Source of the DNA: Brevundimonas sp. MYb52 | GTDB lineage: Bacteria; Pseudomonadota; Alphaproteobacteria; Caulobacterales; Caulobacteraceae | DNA: 64,000 nucleotides | Assembly (NCBI RefSeq): GCF_002979535.1 | Contig: NZ_PCPB01000001.1 | Span: 62,001 to 126,000, forward strand | Direction of reading: 5' to 3' | In this document: one piece after another, positions 26,883 through 39,949 of the stretch | Position numbering within the stretch: position 1 is the first letter of the stretch | Layout of the letters: each line of letters starts with the position of its first letter | Program-made: the position numbers and the translations under genes | Notes under the pieces: model-generated | What the model saw: the letters and a program-made list of their open reading frames with translations, nothing else | What the model was told of the DNA's origin: nothing | The model's database searches: none

Positions 26883-27866
26883 ATGAAGATGCGCAAGCTG
26901 GGCCGTAACGGCCCTGAGGTCTCGGCCGTCGGTCTGGGCTGCATGGGCATGAGCGCCTTTTACGGCGGCGCCGACGAGGCCCAATCCATTGCGGTGATCC
27001 AACGCGCGCTCGACCTGGGCGTCACCCTGTTCGACACGGCCGAGATGTACGGCCCCCACACCAATGAAGTCCTGGTGGGCAAGGCGCTGAAGGGGTGCCG
27101 GGACGAAGCCTTTATCGCCACCAAGTTCGGGATCAACCGCCAGCCGGACGGCTCGGCCGTCACCGACGGCTCGCCCGCCAATGTGCGCCGCGCGGTCGAG
27201 GGCAGCCTGAGCCGCCTCGGCGTCGATCACATCGACCTCTATTATCAACACCGCATCGACCCCAATACGCCGATCGAGGAGACGGTCGGGGCGATGGCCG
27301 AACTGGTGAAGGAGGGCAAGGTCCGCTTCCTGGGCCTGTCCGAGGCGGCGCCTGCCACCATCCGCACAGCCCACGCGGTTCACCCGATCACGGCCCTGCA
27401 GACCGAATATTCGCTGTGGAGTCGCGACCCGGAGGACGAGTTGCTGGCGACGGTGCGCGAACTGGGCATCGGCTTCGTGCCCTACAGCCCGCTGGGCCGG
27501 GGTTTCCTGTCAGGCGAGATCAAGTCGATCGACGACCTCGCGCCGGATGACTTCCGCCGGACCAACCCGCGCTTTTCGGGCGACAACTTCCAGAAGAACC
27601 TGGATCTGGTCGCAGCGGTCGGCGTCATTGCGGCGGACAAGGGCGTGACGGCGGCGCAACTGGCCTTGGCCTGGGTTCTGGCGCAGGGCGAGGATCTGGT
27701 TCCCATCCCCGGCACGCGCCGGATCGCCACGCTGGAACAGAACGTGGCGGCGGCGGACATCGTGCTGTCGCCTGACGATCTGGCGCGGATCGAGGCGGTG
27801 TTCCCGCGCGATGCGGCGGCGGGCGAGCGGTATGCGCCGGGCGGCATGAGCTCACTGAATCGCTGA
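26883..27866 (+). CDS. Aldo/keto reductase
   Basis: 327-residue NADPH-dependent TIM-barrel oxidoreductase of the AKR13/YakC-like subgroup. Catalytic tetrad residues are visible: Asp in [13 protein letters not shown] with the Tyr, Lys in FIATKFGI, and His in [29 protein letters not shown] binds the cofactor phosphate. AAGGA lies upstream of the ATG at 26883. Substrate unknown. Confidence 0.93.
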   Translation: MKMRKLGRNGPEVSAVGLGCMGMSAFYGGADEAQSIAVIQRALDLGVTLFDTAEMYGPHTNEVLVGKALKGCRDEAFIATKFGINRQPDGSAVTDGSPANVRRAVEGSLSRLGVDHIDLYYQHRIDPNTPIEETVGAMAELVKEGKVRFLGLSEAAPATIRTAHAVHPITALQTEYSLWSRDPEDELLATVRELGIGFVPYSPLGRGFLSGEIKSIDDLAPDDFRRTNPRFSGDNFQKNLDLVAAVGVIAADKGVTAAQLALAWVLAQGEDLVPIPGTRRIATLEQNVAAADIVLSPDDLARIEAVFPRDAAAGERYAPGGMSSLNR

Positions 27867-27873
27867 TATGAAA

Positions 27874-27903
27874 ACGCCTCCCTCGCGCTAGCGGGGGAGG
27901 CGT
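27874..27903. terminator. Bidirectional terminator between aldo/keto reductase and DUF2147 genes
   Basis: A 9-bp stem (27874-27882 with 27895-27903) has AAAA on one side and CTTTCGTTT on the other. It lies between convergent genes. Confidence 0.82.
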
Positions 27904-27928
27904 CTTTCGTTTGGGCTATGGGCCTCGA

Positions 27929-28351
27929 CTACTGGATGCGGGTCCAGGTCTGGGTCTTGCATAGGGGGGCGACGATGCAGCCGCGCAGGCGCAGGCTGTT
28001 GTCGTTGGTCATGGTGATGGTGCCGCGATAGGTGCCGCCATCCGCCGGATTATAGACCGAGCCGCCGCGCCATTCGGTCGGGCCGCCGGTGAAACCGCTG
28101 AGCATGGGCAGGCCGCGCAGGGTGCGGTTGCGCTGGGCCGCGTTCTTGTTGTGCGTGTCGCGGGCGTTGGGCTCGGCGCGGATGTGGTCCGAGGTGATCA
28201 GGGTTCCACACAGGGCCTCGCCGCAGCGGGCGATGCGCACTTGACCGCCATTGGTCGGCGTCTGCCACAGGCCGGTCGGATCGCCGGCGAGGGCGGGCGA
28301 GGCCAGGGCCGCAGCGACGATGGCGGCAGCCGCCAGGACGGAGAACTTCAT
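27929..28351 (-). CDS. DUF2147 family secreted protein
   Basis: 140-residue exported protein with signal peptide (VLAAAAIVAAALASPALA). GDPTGLWQTPTNGGQVRIARCG opens the DUF2147 lipocalin-like fold. WRGGSVYNPADGGTYRGTI and LRLRGCI are conserved family elements. Four Cys are spaced to form two disulfides. The ATG at 28349-28351 is chosen because it begins the signal peptide. Function unknown. Confidence 0.9.
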   Translation of the reverse strand: MKFSVLAAAAIVAAALASPALAGDPTGLWQTPTNGGQVRIARCGEALCGTLITSDHIRAEPNARDTHNKNAAQRNRTLRGLPMLSGFTGGPTEWRGGSVYNPADGGTYRGTITMTNDNSLRLRGCIVAPLCKTQTWTRIQ

Positions 28352-28519
28352 CGGGCGTATTCCTTCACACGGATCGTTGCGCCGATCCTTTGAGCAAAGG
28401 GTGATCCCGCTTTCGGTCCGAAACAAGGCCCAAATTTGTGACGTTCGATCAATGATTACATGACCTTAGGTCAATATCTGAGCGCGATGGGCGACTAAGG
28501 TGATGGATTTCGACGGCTT

Positions 28520-28544
28520 TTCCTCCCCATGGAATGGGGAGGAA
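28520..28544. repeat. Short palindromic repeat (CCTCCCC-type)
   Basis: An 11-bp perfect stem (28520-28530 with 28534-28544) with a 3-nt loop lies 12 bases past the exonuclease stop. It shares the CCTCCCC/GGGGAGG core with 2395-2414. It lacks a T-tract, so it is more likely a repeat than a terminator. The rest of 28352-28519 shows no gene. Confidence 0.6.
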
Positions 28545-28556
28545 AGAGGACGTTGC

Positions 28557-29171
28557 TCAGGTCGCACGCGGACGGCGCAGGCGCGAGCCGGCCGAGGAGC
28601 AGGGGCTGTAGCCGGCGGCGTGGAGGCGGCCGAGGCTGATGCCGGTGGCGCTGGCCAGAGAGGCGGCGCAGGCGGCGTCATGCATCTGCAACGTCGCCAG
28701 AGCCACGGAGGCGCAGGCGAAGGCGTCTTCGGCGGCGTCGTGGTGTTTGAACTGGATGCCCAGCTCGGCGCAGACGTTGTTCAGCTTGTGCGAGGCGAAC
28801 TCGGGCCAGGTGATCTGGGCCAGCTTGACGGTGCAGAGGTAGTCGAACTCGGGATAGGCGAGGCCGTAGTGGTCGCAGGTCCCGCGAATGACGCTGACGT
28901 CGAAGGCGGCGTTGTGGGCCAGCACGGTGCGGCCTTGCAGACGCGGGGCGATGGCGGCCAGGACGGCGGGGAACTCCTCGGCGTCCTCGACCTGTTCGGG
29001 GCCGATGCCGTGGAAGGCGATGTTGAAGCTAGCGAAGCGCATGCCCGGCGGGCGGATGTAGTGGTGCTCGACGGACTCGATGACGCCGTCGTTGATCCAG
29101 GCGAGGCCGATGGAGCAGGGGCTGGAGCGCTGCTCGTTGGCGGTTTCGAAGTCGATGGCGACGGCGTGCAT
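28557..29171 (-). CDS. 3'-5' exonuclease (DnaQ-like, DEDDh)
   Basis: 204-residue exonuclease. Exo I is AIDFETANE (Asp/Glu metal ligands), Exo II is VLAHNAAFDVSVI, and Exo III is HDAAEDAFACA with the His five residues before Asp, so the DEDDh type. HYIRPPG follows the family pattern of stand-alone exonucleases of the DNA polymerase III epsilon type. The frame runs far upstream through ligA; the ATG at 29169-29171 begins the fold and is the right start. It follows ligA by 14 bases, suggesting co-transcription. Confidence 0.9.
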   Translation of the reverse strand: MHAVAIDFETANEQRSSPCSIGLAWINDGVIESVEHHYIRPPGMRFASFNIAFHGIGPEQVEDAEEFPAVLAAIAPRLQGRTVLAHNAAFDVSVIRGTCDHYGLAYPEFDYLCTVKLAQITWPEFASHKLNNVCAELGIQFKHHDAAEDAFACASVALATLQMHDAACAASLASATGISLGRLHAAGYSPCSSAGSRLRRPRAT

Positions 29172-29185
29172 CAGGCGATCATATT

Positions 29186-31540
<2,355 letters not shown>

Positions 31541-31646
31541 TTAGCACCGGCGGCGGCGGGATCGCAGCGTCCATGACAGAAACGTAATCTGACGCCGGCC
31601 GCGACGCCCGCTAGCGTCCCGCCGACTGATTTTCTCGGAGCCCTCC

Positions 31647-32606
31647 ATGCGTCCTGTTCTCGCCAGCCTGTCCGTGATCGCCGTCGCCCTGACGCTGGCC
31701 GCCTGTGAGACCACGACGCCTGAGGCGACCGAGGCCCCCGTCGCGGCGGCGTCGGAGGACTACGCCCAGTTGATGGACGACCTGCGCATCCTGTCGGCGG
31801 ACGACATGCAGGGACGCGATACGGGGTCAGAGGGCGGCGCCAAGGCGCGCGAATACATTGTCGGGCGGCTGGAGGCCCTGGGCGTTCAGGCCTCGCCGAT
31901 GGGGCGGTTGCAGCCCTGGGAGATGCAGGGGCGCACGCGCGAGGGCGTGAAGACCTTTAACGGGACCAACATCATCGGCGTCATCCCCGGCACGCGCGTC
32001 TCGGACAAGTATATCGTGGTCACAGCCCACTATGACCACGTGGGGGTCAATAACGGCGAGATCTACAACGGCGCCGACGACAACGCCTCGGGCGTGGCGA
32101 CCATGCTGGAACTGGCCAAGCGGCTGAAGGCCAATCCCCCGGAGCATTCTGTCCTGATCGTCGCCCTGGACGGCGAGGAGCGCAGCCTGCTGGGGGCCAA
32201 GCACTTTGTCGAAGCGCCGCCGGTGCCGCTGTCGTCGATCTCGATGAACCTGAACTTCGACATGACGGCGCGCGCCGACAGCGACGGCAAGCTGTGGGTC
32301 ACCGGCACCTATCAGCATCCCTATTTCCGCCCGGTGCTGGAGCGGATCGCGCCGCGCGGGACGGTGTCCTTGGCCTTTGGCAAGGATACGCCTGAGGACA
32401 AGGGGGCCGACAACTGGGTCGAGGCCTCGGACCACGCCGCCTTCCACCGCGCGGGCCTGCCCTTCCTCTATTTCGGCGTGAACTATCATGCTGATTATCA
32501 CCGCCCGACGGACGACTTCGACAAGGTGGTTCCGGCGACCTTCCAGTCCTCGACTGAACTGGCGATTGAAGGCTTCCGCGCCCTGGATCAGTGGCTGGAT
32601 CAGTGA
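31647..32606 (+). CDS. M28 family zinc peptidase, lipoprotein
   Basis: 319-residue exported metallopeptidase. The signal peptide ends in a lipobox (TLAAC, residues 16-20), so it should be lipid-anchored. Zinc ligands of the M28 fold are visible: VVTAHYDHVG, NGADDNASGVATM, LDGEERSLLGAKHF and a C-terminal FGVNYHADYHRPTD. GGAG lies before the ATG. It is divergent from ligA. Aminopeptidase activity is inferred from family. Confidence 0.92.
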   Translation: MRPVLASLSVIAVALTLAACETTTPEATEAPVAAASEDYAQLMDDLRILSADDMQGRDTGSEGGAKAREYIVGRLEALGVQASPMGRLQPWEMQGRTREGVKTFNGTNIIGVIPGTRVSDKYIVVTAHYDHVGVNNGEIYNGADDNASGVATMLELAKRLKANPPEHSVLIVALDGEERSLLGAKHFVEAPPVPLSSISMNLNFDMTARADSDGKLWVTGTYQHPYFRPVLERIAPRGTVSLAFGKDTPEDKGADNWVEASDHAAFHRAGLPFLYFGVNYHADYHRPTDDFDKVVPATFQSSTELAIEGFRALDQWLDQ

Positions 32607-32698
32607 GGTCTGCGAGCGCGAAACGCTCGCAAACATAGGCCTTGAAACCGCCTTCGCAGCGGCGTTCTGTCGCACCCTCATCAGTCGAGGAAATACGG

Positions 32699-33322
32699 AT
32701 GTCGACGGTTCAGGGTTTCGATCTTCAGCGGGTGCAAAAGCTGCGCAAACTGGCGCTGCTGGGCGGCATCGTCGCCGTGGTGGCGTTGGCCTTCTTCACG
32801 CGGTCGATGGGCGGCGAGACGGTCCTGCATGAGGGACTGGAGGCGTTCGGCCTGGCCCTGATCGCCGTCTGCATTGTCGGGCGGGCCTGGTGCTCGCTCT
32901 ATATAGGCGGGCGCAAGAAGGCCGAGATCGTGGATCGCGGGCCCTATTCGATCAGCCGCAACCCTCTCTACGTCTTCAGCTTCATGGGGGCGTTCGGGGT
33001 GGGGGCGCAGACGGGCAGCGTGACCCTGGCGAGCCTGTTCCTGCTGCTGACGGTCGCGGTCTTCTACGCCACAGTGAAGCGCGAGGAGGCCTGGCTGACG
33101 GGCGCCTTCGGCCAGACCTACCTGGACTATTGCGCGCGGACGCCGCGCTTCGGGCCGGATTTCTCCAAGTGGCGGGACGCGGAATCGCTGGACGTGCGGC
33201 CGCGCTTCTTCCTGACGACCTTGCGTGACGGCCTGGTCTTCCTGCTGGCCGTGCCGCTGTTCGAGTCGGTCGAGCGGCTGCAGGACATCGGCTGGCTGTC
33301 CGCCCTGATTCATCTGCCCTGA
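32699..33322 (+). CDS. Isoprenylcysteine carboxyl methyltransferase-like membrane protein
   Basis: 207-residue membrane protein with about four to five hydrophobic helices. It carries the PEMT/ICMT C-terminal signature: VDRGPYSISRNPLYVFSF, then KREEAWLTGAFGQTYLDYCAR. Bacterial members methylate lipids or small molecules; the substrate is unknown. The start at 32699 has GAGGAA upstream and avoids 19 non-family residues. Confidence 0.85.
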   Translation: MSTVQGFDLQRVQKLRKLALLGGIVAVVALAFFTRSMGGETVLHEGLEAFGLALIAVCIVGRAWCSLYIGGRKKAEIVDRGPYSISRNPLYVFSFMGAFGVGAQTGSVTLASLFLLLTVAVFYATVKREEAWLTGAFGQTYLDYCARTPRFGPDFSKWRDAESLDVRPRFFLTTLRDGLVFLLAVPLFESVERLQDIGWLSALIHLP

Positions 33323-33347
33323 TCCCCCTTTCGTGAGCCGAGGTTTC

Positions 33348-33881
33348 GTGAACAAAGCGCGTTTTGCCGCCGTGGCGGCCCTGAGCGGACTGATGGCGTT
33401 GGCGGCCTGCGACCGGCCGGCGACCGCGCCGGAGGCGCCGGGGGCGTCCCAGGTCGGGGCCTTCAGACACGACCTGCCCGAGGATGTATCCGGCTACTAC
33501 ATCCCGACTGAGGCGGCGCGGGTCGATGGCTGGAGGCTGCACCATGTCTTCATGGGCCAGGTCCCGGACTTTATGGCCTGGGAGAGCGGCGAGCGGTCGG
33601 CGAGCTTTGCGCCCGTGATGATGGAGTTTGAGGCGGACGGGCAGGGCGCGCGGCGGACGCGATTGATCCCGACACGCTACGACGTGACTGAGGATCGTCT
33701 GCGCTTCGAGGCGCATTCGCGCGAACTGGGCGCGGTGTCATTCGACGGCAAGCTCGACCAGGGCGCGCTGTCGACGGCGCGGCGCAATCTGGGAGACGAG
33801 GGTGTGGTCCTGAAGGGGACGCTCAAGGTCGGAAGCCGGACCTTCAACAACGTAGCAATGCGGTGGTGGGCGGGGGACTGA
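33348..33881 (+). CDS. Lipoprotein of unknown function
   Basis: 177 residues. Hydrophobic AAVAALSGLMALAAC gives a lipobox. The mature part contains DLPEDVSGYYIPTEAARVDGW and VFMGQVPDFMAWESG, with no family I recognise; it looks like a small beta-rich periplasmic domain. A GTG at 33333 is possible, but GAGG at -7 favours GTG 33348. It lies 25 bases after the ICMT-like gene and may be co-transcribed. Confidence 0.75.
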   Translation: MNKARFAAVAALSGLMALAACDRPATAPEAPGASQVGAFRHDLPEDVSGYYIPTEAARVDGWRLHHVFMGQVPDFMAWESGERSASFAPVMMEFEADGQGARRTRLIPTRYDVTEDRLRFEAHSRELGAVSFDGKLDQGALSTARRNLGDEGVVLKGTLKVGSRTFNNVAMRWWAGD

Positions 33882-33904
33882 TCCCCCGCCGCTGATACCG
33901 ATCC

Positions 33905-34369
33905 TTAGGCGACGGTCGCCTTGACGATCTTGCCCGGAGCGCGGGGCGGCTCGCCCTTGGGCAGGGCGTCGACGTGGTCCATGCCTTCGATCACTTCGCC
34001 CCAGACGGTGTACTGCTTGTCCAGGAAGCGGGCGTCGTCGAAGCAGATGAAGAACTGCGAGTTGGCGCTGTCCGGGTTGGCGGTGCGGGCCATCGAGCAG
34101 ACGCCGCGGACGTGCGGCTCGGCCGAGAACTCCTGCTTCAGGTTCGGCTTCTTGGAGCCCGAGGTGCCGGTGCCGGTCGGGTCGCCGCCCTGGGCCATGA
34201 AGCCCGGAATCACGCGGTGGAAGACCACGCCGTCATAGAAGCCTTCCGAGGCCAGGTCGGTGATCTGCTTGACGTGGTTCGGCGCCAGGTCGGGGCGCAG
34301 CTTGATCACGACGTTGCGCTCTTCGCCGTCGCCGGTGTCGAGGGTGAAGGTCAGGGTTTGGTCGGCCAT
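33905..34369 (-). CDS. Peptidylprolyl isomerase (cyclophilin)
   Basis: 154-residue cytoplasmic cyclophilin with no signal peptide. The active-site block FYDGVVFHRVIPGFMAQGGDP contains the catalytic Arg. GVCSMARTANPDSANSQFFICF and YTVWGEVIEGMD complete the barrel. It is divergent from rlmE. Confidence 0.95.
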   Translation of the reverse strand: MADQTLTFTLDTGDGEERNVVIKLRPDLAPNHVKQITDLASEGFYDGVVFHRVIPGFMAQGGDPTGTGTSGSKKPNLKQEFSAEPHVRGVCSMARTANPDSANSQFFICFDDARFLDKQYTVWGEVIEGMDHVDALPKGEPPRAPGKIVKATVA

Positions 34370-34450
34370 GAGGCTCTCCTTTGCGTGGGTGTAGGCTAGA
34401 ATTGTGCGCGGGTCATAGCGGCTGAACGCTGTCACGGCTATGTGGGAAGC

Positions 34451-35169
34451 ATGAGTGACGACGAAAAGCCCTCCGACAAGCCGCCGGAACGCCGCCGGAT
34501 GGTTCGCCCGCCCACGGGCGGCACCGCCGCCGGGCGCGGCCTGGGCCAGAAGATGAAGACGGCCGACACCAAGTCCATGTCGAGCCAGCAGTGGATCAAG
34601 CGCCAGCTGTCGGACAAGTGGTCCGAGCGCGCACGAGCCGAGGGCTGGCGCAGCCGGGCGGCCTTCAAGCTGCTGGAGATCGACGACCGCTTCCGCCTGA
34701 TCAAGAAGGGCTCGCGGGTCATCGACCTGGGCGCGGCGCCAGGCGGTTGGATTCAGGTGGCTCTGGATCGCGGGGCGACGGCGGTGGCGGGCGTGGACCT
34801 GCTGATGATCGAGCCGATTCCCGGCGCGACGCTGATCCAGGCCGACTTCACGCATCCGGGCGTGGACCAGCAACTGATCGACGCTATCGGCGGTCGACCG
34901 GACCTGGTGCTGTCGGACATGGCGCACAATACCGTGGGACACCGCCAGACCGACCACTTGAAGATCATCGCCCTGATCGAGATCGCCGCCGATTTCGCCA
35001 TCCGCACGCTGAAGCCGGGTGGGAATTTCGTGTCGAAGAACTTCCAAGGCGGCGACGCCGGCGGCGTTTTGGCGCGGCTGCGCGAAGAGTTCGAAACGGT
35101 GAAGTATGTGAAGCCCGAATCGAGTCGCAAGGGCAGCGCCGAGGTCTTCCTGGTGGCGCTGAACAAGCG

Positions 35170-35173
<4 letters not shown>
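34451..35173 (+). CDS. rlmE: 23S rRNA (uridine-2552-2'-O)-methyltransferase
   Basis: 240-residue RlmE/FtsJ. It has the K-D-K-E type catalytic set: RSRAAFKLLEID with Lys, GAAPGGWIQVAL (SAM motif I), LVLSDMAHNTVGHRQTDH with catalytic Asp, and GGNFVSKNF with Lys. A basic, Pro-rich ~35-residue N-terminal extension (PERRRMVRPPTGG) is present. I start at ATG 34451; the GTG at 34442 would add three residues. It overlaps the convergent DUF2061 gene by 4 bases. Confidence 0.94.
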
Positions 35174-37313
<2,140 letters not shown>

Positions 37314-37322
37314 TGCCTTGAT

Positions 37323-37359
37323 CCGCTCCCGGTCTTCGGATCGGGAGCGGTTTCGTTTT
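37323..37359 (+). terminator. Intrinsic terminator of guaB
   Basis: A 9-bp GC-rich stem (37323-37331 with 37342-37350) is followed by TTTCGTTTT. It starts 10 bases after the guaB stop. Confidence 0.88.
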
Positions 37360-37382
37360 GACTGGATGCGGAGGGCCGGGGC

Positions 37383-37775
37383 GTGACGACTGAACTGACC
37401 TATCTGGCGGCGGCGCTGGTTCTGGCCTTGGTGCAGATCTTTCTGCCTGCCGGGGCGCGGACGATGGAGTTCGGCCTGGGCTGGAACGCCGGGGCGCGCG
37501 ACCAGACGCCTGCCTCGCATAACCCTGTCGTCGGTCGCCTCGAAAGAGCCCAGACCAACCTCTATGAGACCCTGCCGCTGTTCATCGGCGCTGTCCTGAT
37601 CGCCCACGTCACGGGGGCGGAGAGTGCTCTGACCCTGTGGGGCGTCGCCCTCTATTTCTGGGCGCGCGTCGCCTATATTCCGCTTTACGCTTTTGGCGTG
37701 CCCTACATCCGGTCGCTGGTCTGGCTGGTCTCGCTCGCGGGACTGATCATGATCTTCGCGGCCCTTTTCATCTGA
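37383..37775 (+). CDS. MAPEG family membrane protein
   Basis: 130 residues with four hydrophobic helices. Family motifs: a GWNAGARDQ segment, RLERAQTNLYETLPLFIGAVLIA (the conserved Arg-x-x-Asn-x-x-Glu) and YIPLYAFGVPYIRS. MAPEG proteins use glutathione or lipid substrates; bacterial roles are unclear. GTG start with a GGAGG-like site. It precedes the RsmB-like gene by 12 bases. Confidence 0.88.
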   Translation: MTTELTYLAAALVLALVQIFLPAGARTMEFGLGWNAGARDQTPASHNPVVGRLERAQTNLYETLPLFIGAVLIAHVTGAESALTLWGVALYFWARVAYIPLYAFGVPYIRSLVWLVSLAGLIMIFAALFI

Positions 37776-37787
37776 TCCGAGACTCGA

Positions 37788-39218
37788 TTGACCCCTGCCG
37801 CCCGCCTCGCCGCCGCCGCCTCCGTCCTCGACAGCATCGCCCACAGCCGCCAGCCGGCCGAGGTGGTGCTGAAGGCCTGGGCCGCCGCCAACCGCTATGC
37901 GGGGTCCAAGGATCGTCGCGCCATCGCCGATCGCGTCTACAAGGTCATCCGCGCCCGTGGGCGTCTGGTCTGGGCTATGGGCGGGCGTGAAGACGGCCGC
38001 GCCCTGGTCATCGGCTCGCTGTCGCTGATCGACGGCCTGCCGCTGGACGAGATCGAGCTGCTGCACGCGGGCGACGGCTATGGCCCGCGTCCGTTGTCCA
38101 AGCAGGAGCGCGCCCGCATCACCGCCGGGCCGGGCGAACTGCCAGGCTGGGTCGCCGCCGGCCTGCCCGAGTTTGTGGTCGAGGACTTCAAGATCACCTT
38201 CGGCGACCGCTGGACCGAAGAGGCTCACGAACTGATGGCGCCGCGCGCGCCCATCGACCTGCGCGTCAACCTGGCCAAGACGACGGTGGCAGGCGTTGAG
38301 GCGGAACTGACCGAGGCCGGGCTGTCGCCCACGCGCACGCCCTGGTCGGCCGCGGGTCTGCGTCTGTCGGCCGAGCCGCCGCCGAACGTCCAGGCGCTGG
38401 AGGCCTTCAAGCAGGGCCATATCGAAATTCAGGACGAAGGCAGTCAGGTCGCCTGCTGGCTGACGGGCGCCCGGCCCGGCATGACGGTCGTCGATTACTG
38501 CGCTGGCGGCGGCGGCAAGACCCTGGGTCTGGCCATGCTGGGCCAGCCCGTCGTGACCAAGGCCGCCGTGGCCGAGGCGCCCGCCGCCCCGGTCGCCGTC
38601 TGGTCGCCGGTCGGCGGGGACGGGCAGGGGGCTGTGGTCCAGCCCAAGCCCAAGGCCAAGCCGGTTGTCGAGAGCGGCATCCGCCTGTTCGCCTATGACG
38701 TGGTGCAGAAGCGTCTGGACAACATCCGCCCGCGCCTGAGCCGCGCCGGGGTTTCCGCCGACCTGCGTCTGCTGGGTCAGAACGGCGGCGGGGTCGAGGA
38801 CCTGGTGCGTCAGGCCGACGTGGTCCTGGTCGATGCGCCGTGCAGCGGTTCGGGCACCTGGCGTCGTCGTCCCGAGGACGCCTGGCGTCTGAAGCCGTCC
38901 GAGGTCGAACGCCTGCACGCCCTGCAGGTCCAGATTCTGGACCGCGCCTCGGCCCTGGTGAAGCCGGGCGGTCGTCTGGTCTTCGTCACCTGCTCCATGC
39001 TGCGCGGCGAGAACGAGGCCACGGCCGACGCCTTTGAGGAAAACCACCCCGAGTTCGCCCCGGTCCCGCTGGCCGAGGCGCTGAACGCCGCCAACCTGAC
39101 CGACGCGGCGCGTGAGCGTCTGGGCGCGCTTGCGGCTGGCGGTCATCGCCTGCGCCTGTCGCCGGCCTCGACCGGCACCGACGGCTTCTTCGCCGCCGTC
39201 TATGAGCGGACGGCGTGA
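37788..39218 (+). CDS. RsmB/NOP family 16S rRNA m5C methyltransferase
   Basis: 476-residue SAM-dependent RNA methyltransferase. The N-terminal NusB-like helical domain is followed by the catalytic domain. C238 is in the motif I CAGGGGKTLGLA; the two key cysteines are C352 in DAPCSGSGTWRRRP and C402 in VTCSMLRGENE. Odd: an Ala/Pro/Lys-rich insert of about 45 residues (roughly 255-300) sits between motif I and the FAYDVVQKRL motif II. It starts with TTG at 37788 and overlaps the nucleosidase start by GTGA. Confidence 0.9.
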   Translation: MTPAARLAAAASVLDSIAHSRQPAEVVLKAWAAANRYAGSKDRRAIADRVYKVIRARGRLVWAMGGREDGRALVIGSLSLIDGLPLDEIELLHAGDGYGPRPLSKQERARITAGPGELPGWVAAGLPEFVVEDFKITFGDRWTEEAHELMAPRAPIDLRVNLAKTTVAGVEAELTEAGLSPTRTPWSAAGLRLSAEPPPNVQALEAFKQGHIEIQDEGSQVACWLTGARPGMTVVDYCAGGGGKTLGLAMLGQPVVTKAAVAEAPAAPVAVWSPVGGDGQGAVVQPKPKAKPVVESGIRLFAYDVVQKRLDNIRPRLSRAGVSADLRLLGQNGGGVEDLVRQADVVLVDAPCSGSGTWRRRPEDAWRLKPSEVERLHALQVQILDRASALVKPGGRLVFVTCSMLRGENEATADAFEENHPEFAPVPLAEALNAANLTDAARERLGALAAGGHRLRLSPASTGTDGFFAAVYERTA

Positions 39219-39949
39219 GCGAGGGCCTGTCCCAGGACATCTATGGCCTGACGGTTCTGCCCGTCATGGCGGCGCCGGCTGAGTACGGCGCCGCCCTTCA
39301 GGCGCGGATCACGCCGCTGATGACCGGCATCGGCCCGGTCGAGGCGGCCATCGCCCTGACGGCGGCCCTGACGCGGCTGGAGGCCGACGACGTCCTACCG
39401 GACCTGATCGTCTCGCTGGGGTCGTGCGGGTCGCGTGATCTGGCGCATGCGGCGGTCTATCAGGCCTCGTCGGTCAGCTACCGCGACATGGACGCCAGTC
39501 CGCTGGGCTTCGAGAAGGGCAGGACGCCTCTGCTCGACCTGCCCGCCGTCCTGCCCCTGCCTTGCCCTATCCCCGGCGTGCCGACCGCGACTCTGTCGAC
39601 CGGCGCCAATGTGGTCTCGGGCGCCGCCTATGACGCCATCGACGCCCAGATGGTGGATATGGAGACCTTCGCCCTGCTGCGTGTGGCGCAGACCTTCGGT
39701 GTGCCGCTAATCGCCCTTCGCGGCGTCAGCGACGGCAAGAGCGAGCTGTCGAAGCTTGAGGACTGGACCGAGTATCTGCATCTGGTCGACGCCAACCTGG
39801 CCGCCGCCTGGGACCGGCTGTCCGAGGTGCTGACGACGCAAGGACTGGCCGCATTGGCCGATGTGCCCGCCTCGCGACTTGATCCCGACGTCTTCACCCG
39901 TCAAGAACCCGCCCCATCAACGCCCGCTTCGGATTCTGAGCCCTCATGA
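39215..39949 (+). CDS. 5'-methylthioadenosine/S-adenosylhomocysteine nucleosidase
   Basis: 244-residue MTAN-like nucleosidase that frees adenine from [22 protein letters not shown] is the N-terminal glycine motif. [13 protein letters not shown] holds the ribose-binding Met-Glu. [11 protein letters not shown] holds the catalytic Asp. A Pro/Ser-rich tail follows residue 225. It is coupled by 4-base overlaps to the rRNA methyltransferase before it and guaA after it. SAH clearance next to a SAM-user is a plausible pairing. Confidence 0.88.
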   Translation: MSEGLSQDIYGLTVLPVMAAPAEYGAALQARITPLMTGIGPVEAAIALTAALTRLEADDVLPDLIVSLGSCGSRDLAHAAVYQASSVSYRDMDASPLGFEKGRTPLLDLPAVLPLPCPIPGVPTATLSTGANVVSGAAYDAIDAQMVDMETFALLRVAQTFGVPLIALRGVSDGKSELSKLEDWTEYLHLVDANLAAAWDRLSEVLTTQGLAALADVPASRLDPDVFTRQEPAPSTPASDSEPS

